From an uncultured Collinsella sp. (GTDB taxonomy: Bacteria > Actinomycetota > Coriobacteriia > Coriobacteriales > Coriobacteriaceae), in NCBI GenBank assembly GCA_934630735.1, contig CAKTWK010000013.1, positions 1-54,027 of the forward strand: a stretch of 54,027 nt of DNA, in the 5' to 3' direction. A program made the position numbers and the translations under genes. Shown here one piece after another: positions 36,424-45,493 of this stretch. Position 1 is the stretch's first letter. Each line of letters starts with the position of its first letter. Under the pieces are notes generated by a model. The model was not told the DNA's origin. It searched no databases and worked only from the letters and a program-made list of their open reading frames with translations.

Positions 36424-38007
36424 ATGGGAAAGAAACTCGATAAGAAGGCCAAGGCCGCCGTGGCAAAGACTGTCAAGGGCGTCAAGGCTGCTAAAGTCGA
36501 CAAGGCCGTCAAAAAGTTCCGCAAACTCGAGGGCAAGCTGTGGACTCGTGAGTACCTGCTCAAGATTGCCGAGTTCGATGGAGCGACGATTGCTCCTGCC
36601 AACGGCGCAGCAGCGCGTGCCGACGCCATGGGCACGCTTGCCGGTGAGCATCACAAGCTGCTGACCAGCGAGAAGTCCGTTGAGCTCGTACGCTCGTTAG
36701 CGCGCGAGACCGTCGCCGGCGGCAAAATCGACGACCCGCAGCTGCTCGACGAGATCCGCGTGCTCGGCCGCGACCAGCGCGAGGCAAGCGTTATTCCTAC
36801 CGAGGAGGCCGAGGCCTGGACCAGGCTCACCTGCGAGGCCGACGCCGTGTGGCATAAAGCAAAGGCGGCCAACGACTGGGCAAGCTTTGAGCCCTATGTG
36901 GACAAGATTGTGGGCCAGCTCAAGCATCAGGCCGAGCTTATGGACCCCAAGCGCGACCCATACGACGTTTGGCTCGACCAGTACGAGCGCGGCCTTTCCA
37001 CCAAGAGCTTCGATGCGTTTTGCGATGAGGTCAAGGCGACGGTCGTGCCGCTCGTGCACGCCATCGGCGAGCGCGGCCAGCAGCCCGATGCCGACTTTTT
37101 GCACGCCCGCGTGCCCGAGGCCGCCCAGCGCGCCATGAGCTTCGACCTTATGAAGCTTGTCGGCCTGAACCTGGACGACACCACGCTTGCCTTTACCGAG
37201 CACCCGTTTAGCGAGGGCTTTGCCGTGGGTGACGCGCGCATCGCGACACACATCTACGAGGACGATTGCATCTCCAACGTCTACAGCATCATCCACGAGG
37301 CGGGACACGCCATGTACGAGCTGGGCGTCAATCCTGCCTATGCGCGCACCTGTCTTGAGGGTGGCACCTCCATGGGCATCCACGAGAGCCAGAGCCGCTT
37401 CTTCGAGAACACCGTGGGTCGCAGCCGCGCCTTTATGGGACCGCTGCTCGAGGTGCTGCGCCGCCACGCACCCGAGGTCTACGGCAACGTCGACGAGGAC
37501 ACGCTCTACCGCGCCGTGAACATCGCGCAGCCGTCGTTGATCCGCACCGAGGCCGACGAGCTCACCTATCCGCTGCACGTTATGGTGCGCTACGAGATCG
37601 AGCGCATGCTGTTTGCCGGCGAGGCCACGGCCAAGGACATCCCCGCGCTTTGGAATCGCTTTATGAACGAGTACCTGGGCATTCCCGTTCCCGACGACAC
37701 GCGCGGCTGTCTGCAGGATACGCACTGGAGCGGCGGATCGTTTGGCTACTTCCCCACCTATGCGCTGGGCAGCGCCTACGACGCCATGTTCGTGCCGGCC
37801 ATGTGCCGCGACGGCGTCGACCTCAATGGCGCCTGTGCGAGCGGCGACCTGGCACCCGTCCGCACCTGGCTGGGCGAGCACATTTGGCAGTGGGGCCGCG
37901 CCAAAGACGCGCCGGAACTCATCAAGGGCGCCTGCGGCATGGCCTTTGACGCCCGCTACTACTGCAGCTACCTGCAGGACAAGTTCACCACGCTGTACGA
38001 GCTGTAA
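36424..38007 (+). CDS. Carboxypeptidase, peptidase family M32
   Basis: Zinc metallocarboxypeptidase of the Thermus/Taq carboxypeptidase 1 type. The zinc motif is IIHEAGHAMYELG with the third ligand downstream in GIHESQSRFFENTVGRSR. At 527 aa it is longer than most M32 enzymes because a Lys/Ala-rich N-terminus of about 30 residues (MGKKLDKKAKAAVAKTV) precedes the helical fold. Cytoplasmic peptide trimming is the usual role. AAGGA precedes ATG 36424. It is monocistronic and faces pheST divergently. Confidence 0.92.
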   Translation: MGKKLDKKAKAAVAKTVKGVKAAKVDKAVKKFRKLEGKLWTREYLLKIAEFDGATIAPANGAAARADAMGTLAGEHHKLLTSEKSVELVRSLARETVAGGKIDDPQLLDEIRVLGRDQREASVIPTEEAEAWTRLTCEADAVWHKAKAANDWASFEPYVDKIVGQLKHQAELMDPKRDPYDVWLDQYERGLSTKSFDAFCDEVKATVVPLVHAIGERGQQPDADFLHARVPEAAQRAMSFDLMKLVGLNLDDTTLAFTEHPFSEGFAVGDARIATHIYEDDCISNVYSIIHEAGHAMYELGVNPAYARTCLEGGTSMGIHESQSRFFENTVGRSRAFMGPLLEVLRRHAPEVYGNVDEDTLYRAVNIAQPSLIRTEADELTYPLHVMVRYEIERMLFAGEATAKDIPALWNRFMNEYLGIPVPDDTRGCLQDTHWSGGSFGYFPTYALGSAYDAMFVPAMCRDGVDLNGACASGDLAPVRTWLGEHIWQWGRAKDAPELIKGACGMAFDARYYCSYLQDKFTTLYEL

Positions 38008-38061
38008 GGATTGACCAGCACGCCATCGCCAACGCCAACCATGTTGACGCCAATGTCTTGG

Positions 38062-38181
38062 CAACGTCAGCGAAAACGACCCTAAGCGAGCAAGGTGACG
38101 TGAAATGAAAGGGCGCTGACCTTCTGGTCGCGCCCTTGAAATTGAACGTCAGATTGCCGCTTAGGGACGTTTGCAGCGTCG
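38062..38181. repeat. Large imperfect palindrome between convergent genes
   Basis: Arms 38062-38116 and 38130-38181 match over most of their length, with perfect inner parts AAGGGCGC/GCGCCCTT and CCCTAAGCG/CGCTTAGGG and a GACC-TTCT-GGTC apex. It lies between the carboxypeptidase gene and glmM and may stop both transcripts. No T run is obvious. Confidence 0.55.
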
Positions 38182-38212
38182 AGCCGTTACGCGGTTTGGT
38201 AAAACCGCGTAA

Positions 38213-39544
38213 CTACAGAGCCTCGAGTGCGCTAGCGATGCGCTTCATGGCGGCGTCGGCGGCCGATTGGTCCGGAGCCTCAGCCAGCACGCGAATCACC
38301 GACTCGGTTCCGCTCTTGCGCACCAGCACGCGGCCCTCGCCCGCCAGCGACGCCTCGGCCTCGGCGATGGCGGCCTGCACGCCCATGTTGCCCAGCGCGG
38401 CGTCCTTATCCGCCACGCGCACGGCAACCTGCGCCTGCGGCAGCAGCTTGCACGGAGCCGTGAGCTGCGAGAGCGTCTCGCGCTCGGCACGAATCACTTC
38501 CATCACGCGCAGCGAGGTCATAATGCCGTCGCCCGTGCGCTCGATATCGCCAAAGATCGTATGGCCCGTCTGCTCGCCGCCCAGGCTGTAACCGCCCTCG
38601 CGCATCTTGGCATACACGTGACGGTCGCCCACACCGCTGGTCACGGCACTTAGGCCGGCAAGCTCCAACGACTTGATCAGGCCAAAGTTGCTGGCAATCG
38701 TCGGAACCACGGTACCGCCCGAAAGGCGACCGTGCTTGTTCAGGTACACGCCGCACACGTACAGGATCTGGTCGCCATCGACCACGCGGCCGCGCTCGTC
38801 CACGGCCAGACAGCGGTCGGCATCGCCGTCGTAGGCAAAGCCCACGTCCAGGCCCTGCTCCACCACGTGGCGCTGCAGACGCTCCATATGCGTGGAGCCG
38901 CAGTCGACGTTGATGTTAAAGCCATCGGGCGCGGCATTGATCACGCGCACGTCGGCACCAAGCGCGTCAAACACCGGCTTGGCCACCGAGGACGCCGAGC
39001 CGTTGGCGCAGTCGATACCGATCTTGACTCCCTGCAGCGAAAAGTTCGCGCTCGCGATGAGCGAGGCAATATAGCGGTTGCGGCCCTGCATGTAATCGAC
39101 CGTAGCACCAATGTGGTTGCCCGTGGCCAGCGGAACTTCGCTCTTGCCATCGATGTAATCCTCGATGAGCTCCAGCACGTCCTCGTCCATCTTAAAGCCG
39201 TCGCTGTTGACGAGCTTAATGCCGTTATCGCAAAACGGGTTGTGGCTCGCACTGATCATGATGCCGCAATCGAAGCAGCCCTCCACGGTCTGATGCGCCA
39301 CGCCCGGCGTTGGAATCACATGCAGCATATATGCGTCCGCACCGCTCGCGACCAGGCCACTCACCAGCGCCGCCTCGAACATGTAGCTCGAACGACGCGT
39401 GTCCTTACCCACGATCACGCGTGCCTTGCGCTCGCGGTTGGCACCGTAATACCAACCCACAAAACGGCCGATCTTGTACGCATGCTCTACGGTCAGCCCA
39501 ACGTTGGCCTCGCCGCGAAATCCGTCGGTGCCAAAGTACTTCAT
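38213..39544 (-). CDS. glmM: Phosphoglucosamine mutase
   Basis: Converts glucosamine-6-phosphate to glucosamine-1-phosphate for peptidoglycan and UDP-GlcNAc. The phosphoserine loop is ISASHNPFCDNG with Ser at residue 100, the metal-binding loop is AYDGDADRCL and the phosphate-binding end is VRKSGTESVIRV. At 443 aa it has the usual size. It is monocistronic here, and a small palindrome overlaps its stop. Downstream on the other side is the convergent palindrome. Confidence 0.97.
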   Translation of the reverse strand: MKYFGTDGFRGEANVGLTVEHAYKIGRFVGWYYGANRERKARVIVGKDTRRSSYMFEAALVSGLVASGADAYMLHVIPTPGVAHQTVEGCFDCGIMISASHNPFCDNGIKLVNSDGFKMDEDVLELIEDYIDGKSEVPLATGNHIGATVDYMQGRNRYIASLIASANFSLQGVKIGIDCANGSASSVAKPVFDALGADVRVINAAPDGFNINVDCGSTHMERLQRHVVEQGLDVGFAYDGDADRCLAVDERGRVVDGDQILYVCGVYLNKHGRLSGGTVVPTIASNFGLIKSLELAGLSAVTSGVGDRHVYAKMREGGYSLGGEQTGHTIFGDIERTGDGIMTSLRVMEVIRAERETLSQLTAPCKLLPQAQVAVRVADKDAALGNMGVQAAIAEAEASLAGEGRVLVRKSGTESVIRVLAEAPDQSAADAAMKRIASALEAL

Positions 39545-39625
39545 AAGAGGTCCTCTCTATAGACAAAGGCGCGCCGCCAAAGCAACGCGCCGCCAGCCTA
39601 TTATCCTTTAAAGCAACCGCAGGGG

Positions 39626-40648
39626 CTACACCGTGAGGAACATCATCACGATGATCATGGCAAAGCCGATAAGGTCGGTCGGCAAAAACACCGTGCCCAG
39701 CATAACGGCGCTGGTGATGGTCGCCGAAACCGGCTCCACAGTTCCAATGAGGCTCGCGCGCACCGAGCCGATGTCCTTAACGCCCTGCATATAGAACATG
39801 TAAGCAAAAAACGATCCGATAACCACGAACACCGCGAGCGCCTCGACGCCGGCAGCGTCGAGCGCCGGCATATGCGCCCAGGGCTGCACGAAAACACACG
39901 AGACCACGCCCGCCGTGAGCATTGCCGAGCCCGTGACGATGGGGCTGCCGTATTCGGGCAGAATCTTGGCGGGAATCACCGCCATGCACGTGGCGCTGAC
40001 CGCACACATAAGACCTGCTGCCAGGCCAAGCGGCGAGATATTCAGGCTGGTGGGGTCGCCGCCGGTGGCGATTAAAAAGGTTCCGCCCAGAGCCAGGCCA
40101 ATGCCGATGACTTCGCGAGTACGCGGCATGCGGCGATCGGTCACGCAGGTGTAGCCCATAATGATAACGAGCTGCAGGCACTGGAGCACCGTCGCGGTCC
40201 CGGCGTTTGTCAGGCGTACGGCCGAAAGATAGCAAAACTGGTTGAACAGCAGGCCAAAGGCGGTAAAGAGCAGCAGCTGCTTGCGATCGGCGGGTGTGGT
40301 CCAGAGCTTAATCAGGCGCTCGCGGTCGCGCGTAACAACCACGGCCATAAAGAGTAGACCGGCGAGAATCTGGCGCACGCTCATAAGCCACAAGGTGTCG
40401 ACGTGATAGGTATCGAACAGAAAGCTCGCGCTGGTGCCCGAGAAGCCCCAAAACGAACCGCCCACCAGCGTTGCCAGGACGCCCGTGATCAACTTGCGCG
40501 TCGAAGCGCTGTTCAGGCGGTCGCGCCACGCGCGGCGGGTGCTGCGGCTCAGCTCGTCGGTTCCCTCCGGAACGACAAAATCGGACGCCGCCGTCATCGG
40601 CACCGAAGCCCTTTCGCGTGTGCGCCGCGCTGCGCGCTCCTGTTCCAT
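39626..40648 (-). CDS. EamA/DMT family transporter
   Basis: Ten-helix membrane protein of the drug/metabolite transporter superfamily: two EamA repeats, each about five helices, the first starting LVGGSFWGFSGTSASFLFD, the second around AAGLMCAVSATCMAVIPAKI. The substrate is unknown. An N-terminal cytoplasmic extension of about 40 residues (EQERAARRTRERAS) is basic. ATG 40648 has GGGGAG upstream, and ATG 40597 is an alternative. It has 340 aa. Confidence 0.88.
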   Translation of the reverse strand: MEQERAARRTRERASVPMTAASDFVVPEGTDELSRSTRRAWRDRLNSASTRKLITGVLATLVGGSFWGFSGTSASFLFDTYHVDTLWLMSVRQILAGLLFMAVVVTRDRERLIKLWTTPADRKQLLLFTAFGLLFNQFCYLSAVRLTNAGTATVLQCLQLVIIMGYTCVTDRRMPRTREVIGIGLALGGTFLIATGGDPTSLNISPLGLAAGLMCAVSATCMAVIPAKILPEYGSPIVTGSAMLTAGVVSCVFVQPWAHMPALDAAGVEALAVFVVIGSFFAYMFYMQGVKDIGSVRASLIGTVEPVSATITSAVMLGTVFLPTDLIGFAMIIVMMFLTV

Positions 40649-40772
40649 TCCACTCCCCGAAATCAATTGGCAACAAAGCGCTCAAACTGTAGCACGAATA
40701 TTGGTATGAAAAAGCGGATGATTTGGAACATCTACGGGCGTCTAAATTGTGGGGACGAAAGGCTCCGATGAG

Positions 40773-41477
40773 CTATGCCGAGCGGTTGGAATCGTCTAGG
40801 GCTCCGGGGTCGGCTTCCGAACCTTCATCAGTATGGTCGCCGTCGCTCTGCTCCTTGTCGCTGTCCTGCTCCTCCTGCTCGCGACGGCGCTTTTCACGGA
40901 TCTGCTCCACGGCAGCACGCAGGGCGGCCTCGTCCTCGGCACGCGCCACATCTTGCGTGGCTTTAACCATATGGCGAATTTCGAGCACCAGCAGCACAAT
41001 CAACGGCACCACGATAAACGGAAAGAACAGCAGCGGATTGGTGAGCAGCGACACCACCACGCCCAGGCCTGCCGAAACAAAGACCACGCGGCCCACCACA
41101 TCGGCGGCGGGCACGGGCGCGGCGTCCTCGACCGGATTGGCGTCGCCCTTGGTGTGGTAGACCGGCGAGCCGTCGAGCGCGGCCTCCACGGATACGATGC
41201 GGTGCGTGTTGAGCGAACCCTCCAGCGCGTCATCGGACGAATGGAAGGTGATGATGTCGCCCACCTGGTAGACCTGGCTGTTGTCGGTATCGACGACGAT
41301 AAACGAATGCACGGGAATCGCCGGCTCCATCGAGCCGGTCAGCGTACGCATAAAGCCGTAGCCCATGATGGTGGGAATCTCGCCGGCGGGCGTGAACACC
41401 GTGCGCAACAGCACCACAAAGGCGACCAGGATCACCACGGTCGCCAGCACGTTGATCACGCGGAGCACATGCTTCAT
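40773..41477 (-). CDS. SipW-like signal peptidase I (second, end of operon)
   Basis: Signal peptidase I of the Ser-His (ER/SipW) type. It has an N-terminal membrane helix (VINVLATVVILVAFVVLL) and nucleophile motif TGSMEPAI (Ser49). LNTHRIV supplies His92 where Gram-negative enzymes have Lys. A second membrane helix (FFPFIVVPLIVLLVLEI) and a charged cytoplasmic tail follow, with the tail rich in E/R/D (REKRRREQEEQDSDKEQSDG). ATG 41477 overlaps the coiled-coil gene stop (TGATG). It has 234 aa and is the last gene of the exported-protein operon. Confidence 0.88.
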   Translation of the reverse strand: MKHVLRVINVLATVVILVAFVVLLRTVFTPAGEIPTIMGYGFMRTLTGSMEPAIPVHSFIVVDTDNSQVYQVGDIITFHSSDDALEGSLNTHRIVSVEAALDGSPVYHTKGDANPVEDAAPVPAADVVGRVVFVSAGLGVVVSLLTNPLLFFPFIVVPLIVLLVLEIRHMVKATQDVARAEDEAALRAAVEQIREKRRREQEEQDSDKEQSDGDHTDEGSEADPGALDDSNRSA

Positions 41478-43723
41478 CACTTGTCGTCGTCCTTTGCGGA
41501 AGTCTCGGGGTCGCCAGCGACCTCGGCCTCGATGGTATCCGCCGCAGAAGCGCCATCCTCGTCAGGCGCGGCGGCCACGCCCTCGCCGGCCTCGCCGCGC
41601 AGGCGGGCCAGCAGATAGCGCGACAGGCTGTTGCCCTCGGCGCGGCGCTCGGCACGCTCACGATTGCGCTCGGCCTGCTCCAGTTCCTGTGCCAGTGCAT
41701 CCAGGCGCTGCTGCATCTCCGCGCGAGCGGCTTCGACCTCGCGCTCGCAAGCGGCGCGGACGGCGGCGACCTCCTGCTCGATGCGCTCCCCCGCCTCAAG
41801 CTCGGCCGCAGCGATACGCGCGTCGGCATCGACACGGGCCTCCTCGGCGGCACGCGTGGCGGCGTCGCGCTCGGCGGCAGCGGCGGCGACCTTTTCGTTG
41901 GCATCCACCGCAGCCTGCTCAACGGCAGAGTCGGCGGCGGCGCGGGCAGCATCGATCGCGGCATCGGTGGCCTGCTGGGCGGCGGAGACCTTCGCCTCGG
42001 ACGCGGCAACGGCGTCGGCGAGCGCCTGCTCCGCTGCGGCTGCCGCCGCGTCGGCCGCCTCCTGCGCGGCGCGGGCATCACGCTCGGCCGTCAGCTGCAC
42101 CTCCTCAATGCGCAGCTCGGCGGCATCAAGCTTGGCATGCAGTGCAGCCGCTTCCTTGGCAGAGGCCTCACGCACGGCGGCGAGCTCGGCCGCAGCAGCG
42201 TCCTTGGCGGCCTGCAGCTCGGCAGCGTCGGCAGCCGTCTTGGCGGCCAGGGCCGCAGTAGCGTCGCTCTTAACCTGCGCGACCTGAGCGGCAGCGGCCT
42301 GCTCGGCGGCAGCAACCTTGGCGTCCGCGTCGGCACGGGCGGCAACCACCTCGGCATCGGCCTCGGCACGCATCTGCGCCAGCTGCGCCGCCGCGGTCTC
42401 ACGCGCCTCGACAGCGTCGGCCTCGGCAGCTTTCTTGCCCGCCTCGACATCCTCCAGCGAACCTTTCAGCTCCTCAACATCAGCCTCGGCCATCTGAGCG
42501 CGCTGCGTCAACGCCAGCTCGCGCGTCTTTGCCTCGTCCAGCTCGTCGGCCAGGTCGTCGCGCTCGTCGGTCAGCGCATGGGCCTGAACCTTCCAAGACT
42601 TGACCTGCCCCTGCAGCTCCTCGATCTGCTCGCGGGCCTCAGCCAGCGCCTGCTCGGCATCGATCTGGGCCTGCGTAACCTCCTCCACAAACACGCGACG
42701 GACCTCAACGTCGGGCAGGTCGGGGCTATCGACCTGCACCTCCTTAATCTCCTTAATAAACTTGGGCGCCACCGGCGCGTGTTGCGCGCTTTCGAGCTCC
42801 TGCAGGTTGCGCTCGTCATCGGTCAGGCTCTTAAAGACGGCGTAGTTGTTGATGAGGTTGGTGTACATCTGCACCATGTACTCGTCATCGAACGCCAGCG
42901 TCTGCTGCTGCACGTCGATGTTGTAGCCCACCTTGTCGTAGCGCTCCATAAACTGCCACAGCTGGTAGCACTTGCGGTAGTTGGGGTCTTTCATGATGAG
43001 GTTGGTGCGCTGAATGGGGCTGCGGACCGCACTGCACCCATTCATGATCTGGCAGAACGACGCGCCACGCAGCGCCATGACCAGGCGGCGCACGCGGTCG
43101 ATGCGCATAAAGACGTCCATGTTATCGGCGTCGTTCTCGGCAAAGCTCTGACGGTTCTTGACCGTCATCTCGACGTTATACTCGATCTCTTCGTACGCAT
43201 CGTCGATCTTGCTGTGCATCTTAAAGCGGTTGCGGATCTCGTTGCCCGTCGACCAAAAGATCACGTCGGTGCGCTTGTCCACAAACGTCAGCAGGCGCTG
43301 AATCAGGTGGTAGATAAAGCGGTTCTCGTACAGATCGTACGTCTCGACGGTATTGACGTTGAGGATGCGCGTAGGGTGGACGCTGCCATCGTCGCTCGGT
43401 GCCAAAAACTGCGTGTTCTGGCTCAGGTGACGGACACTGTCGGCGCTGATCTTTTTGGCAAGCGAGACCGGCACCACCTCTTCCTCGGTGGTGATGAAGC
43501 GGCGCGGCTTTTCGATAATGGTGTTAATGGCGTCGAGCGAGTCCTCGATCATGCTGATCCATTCCTCGTCCACCACCTTGACGAGCTCCTCGCGCTGCTG
43601 CTCGATCGTGGTGCCCGAGGCCTGCGCCATCTCAAACAGATAGCGGAAGTAGCGGCTGTCCTCCTGGATGGGCTCCATCTGCTCGGAGAAGCTGGTATAG
43701 AGGTCCTGAATAGTCTCGGACAT
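41477..43723 (-). CDS. DUF2357/McrC-like N-terminus fused to a long Ala/Glu coiled coil
   Basis: A 748-aa soluble protein. Residues 1-310 resemble the DUF2357 region of McrC-like proteins: LDAINTIIEKPRRFITTEEE with VPVSLAKKIS, and YDLYENRFIYHLIQRLL in place of the family's DTPENRF-type motif. No nuclease domain follows. Instead about residues 345-700 form an uninterrupted coiled coil made almost wholly of A, E, D, R, Q, V, then a short SLSRYLLARLRGE patch and an acidic tail. GGAG precedes ATG 43723. It sits right after the AAA+ ATPase gene, as McrC follows McrB. It probably forms the rod or regulator of that ATPase; its task is unknown. Confidence 0.75.
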   Translation of the reverse strand: MSETIQDLYTSFSEQMEPIQEDSRYFRYLFEMAQASGTTIEQQREELVKVVDEEWISMIEDSLDAINTIIEKPRRFITTEEEVVPVSLAKKISADSVRHLSQNTQFLAPSDDGSVHPTRILNVNTVETYDLYENRFIYHLIQRLLTFVDKRTDVIFWSTGNEIRNRFKMHSKIDDAYEEIEYNVEMTVKNRQSFAENDADNMDVFMRIDRVRRLVMALRGASFCQIMNGCSAVRSPIQRTNLIMKDPNYRKCYQLWQFMERYDKVGYNIDVQQQTLAFDDEYMVQMYTNLINNYAVFKSLTDDERNLQELESAQHAPVAPKFIKEIKEVQVDSPDLPDVEVRRVFVEEVTQAQIDAEQALAEAREQIEELQGQVKSWKVQAHALTDERDDLADELDEAKTRELALTQRAQMAEADVEELKGSLEDVEAGKKAAEADAVEARETAAAQLAQMRAEADAEVVAARADADAKVAAAEQAAAAQVAQVKSDATAALAAKTAADAAELQAAKDAAAAELAAVREASAKEAAALHAKLDAAELRIEEVQLTAERDARAAQEAADAAAAAAEQALADAVAASEAKVSAAQQATDAAIDAARAAADSAVEQAAVDANEKVAAAAAERDAATRAAEEARVDADARIAAAELEAGERIEQEVAAVRAACEREVEAARAEMQQRLDALAQELEQAERNRERAERRAEGNSLSRYLLARLRGEAGEGVAAAPDEDGASAADTIEAEVAGDPETSAKDDDK

Positions 43724-43792
43724 GGGTTACTCCATAGGTTGGATCGATCGGAAAGAGGCGGGGCGACATCACGCCGCCCCGCACTTACGCCA

Positions 43793-45493
43793 TTAGTAGA
43801 AGTTCTGGATCCGCTGCAGGTACATGACGGAATCGGGCAGACCGCCCTCGCCAAAGGTCTTCTCGATGTACTCGATCAGGCCCTTCATCTCGTCGCGCAC
43901 AAAGCTTACGTTCATGGACTCAAACTTCTTGAGCACCTTGCGGGCGATGATGTAGTCCATGCCGCCCAGCTCGGTGCCGCCGCACGCCACGTACACGGGG
44001 ATAAAGTCGTACATCTGCTTGATGATACGGTTGCCAAAGGCCAGCTTAAAGCGGGTCTGCAGGTACTGGTCCAGCTTGTGCATCTTCTGGAGCAGCTCGT
44101 CGTCGATCACGTACTCGACCTTGGCCTTCTGGAACAGATACTGCAGGTGGTCGGCCGTCACGTGCACGCGCTCGTGCGGCTCGCACTCAAATGCGTCGGC
44201 ACGCTCGTTGAGCTCGATGGGGATCGCGCGGTCGTACACCTTGTCCGTGATGGTAAAGGTGGAGTCGTCGTTGTTGGCCGTGCCAATGAACCACAGGCTG
44301 TCGGGGATGGTGAGCTTGCCGTCGTGCAGGCCCTTGGGGTCGGCGGCCCACTGGGTGGGCACCAGATCGAGTACCCACTCGTCGTGGCTGGGCATCTCGA
44401 GCACCGACAGGATCTCGGCAAAGTAGTACTCCACGCGGGCGAGGTTCATCTCGTCGAGCACGATCATGGACGGGTCCTGGCGAAGGCCCGCCTCGTATAC
44501 GGCGCGGAGGAACTCGGTCTCGTTAAAGCGCTTGGAAAACTCGTTAAAGTAGCCGAGCACCTCGGTGCGGTCGCGGAAGCTCGGCTGCACCGACACGATG
44601 GTCGCGGGGTTGTCCAAATAGCGGCTAAAGCTGTAGGGCAGCGACGTCTTACCGGTACCCGAGATGCCCTCCAGGATCAGCAGCTTAGAGGCGGCCATGC
44701 CGGCCACAAAGCGGCGGATGATCTCGGGCGTGTAGTAGAGCTTCATCTGGCTGCAGGCGAACGCGCGGAAGCTGTCGACAAAGTCCTCCAGCGAGATGGC
44801 ATCGTCGTAGACCGGCGACTCCCAGTCGCGGTACTTGAGGTCCACAAGGGACAGCTTGGGGAAGCGGTTGGCCTGGGCGATTTCTTTTTCCTCGGCAAGG
44901 GTCTTGGCCTCGACGGTGGCCTTGGCCATGGCGGCCGCGGCGTCCTTGACACCCGCGCCATCGAGCGCGAGCGACGCGTTACCCGACATGACGGCCGTCG
45001 CCGCGGCGCCCTCGCCCGCAGGCGCACCGGCGCCCGCGGCGGCGCCCACCACGTTGCCCACCGTGGGCAGGTGGTCGTCGGCAAGGGCCGAGGCACCCAC
45101 GTACGGAATCTGCTTGGTGCCGCCCATGGCGTTGACCTTAAGCGCCAGCAGCTTGTTCTTCTCGTCCATGAGGTCGAGCACCTGCTTGTTCAGGCGGCCG
45201 ATCTCGCGATAGAGCGCCTTGTTGGACGTGTCGTCGCGATGCAGGCGGCGGTTGATGCGGTAGCGGTGGACCAGGATGGCCACGATCAGCACGGGGACCG
45301 CGATGAGCATGACAAACAGAATGACCGCGCCAATCTTGCCCACCAGGTCAAACGTGGTGAAGTAGGTCATAAAGATGTTGAAGTACTCAACCCAGCCAAA
45401 CACCAGCAGGTTCAGGATGGAGCTCACGACGGCAACGACGTTGTAGACGACCTTTGCCAGCAGCTCCCAGGCAAATCCCAGAAACTCACTCAC
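43793..45493 (-). CDS. Membrane-anchored McrB-like AAA+ ATPase
   Basis: A 566-aa protein. Two hydrophobic helices (about 10-34 and 51-75), a short coiled segment (95-118) and an Ala/Gly-rich linker (145-200) precede an AAA+ domain. Walker A is EGISGTGKTS (275-284), Walker B MIVLDEMN (343-350) followed by LARVEYYFAEILSVLE as in McrB relatives, and sensor-type GTANNDDS (404-411). The nucleotide, motor and membrane parts are therefore joined. It follows a SipW gene (8-bp overlap) and precedes the DUF2357/coiled-coil gene. McrB itself is soluble and cuts modified DNA with McrC; here no nuclease is seen. Confidence 0.85.
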   Translation of the reverse strand: MSEFLGFAWELLAKVVYNVVAVVSSILNLLVFGWVEYFNIFMTYFTTFDLVGKIGAVILFVMLIAVPVLIVAILVHRYRINRRLHRDDTSNKALYREIGRLNKQVLDLMDEKNKLLALKVNAMGGTKQIPYVGASALADDHLPTVGNVVGAAAGAGAPAGEGAAATAVMSGNASLALDGAGVKDAAAAMAKATVEAKTLAEEKEIAQANRFPKLSLVDLKYRDWESPVYDDAISLEDFVDSFRAFACSQMKLYYTPEIIRRFVAGMAASKLLILEGISGTGKTSLPYSFSRYLDNPATIVSVQPSFRDRTEVLGYFNEFSKRFNETEFLRAVYEAGLRQDPSMIVLDEMNLARVEYYFAEILSVLEMPSHDEWVLDLVPTQWAADPKGLHDGKLTIPDSLWFIGTANNDDSTFTITDKVYDRAIPIELNERADAFECEPHERVHVTADHLQYLFQKAKVEYVIDDELLQKMHKLDQYLQTRFKLAFGNRIIKQMYDFIPVYVACGGTELGGMDYIIARKVLKKFESMNVSFVRDEMKGLIEYIEKTFGEGGLPDSVMYLQRIQNFY

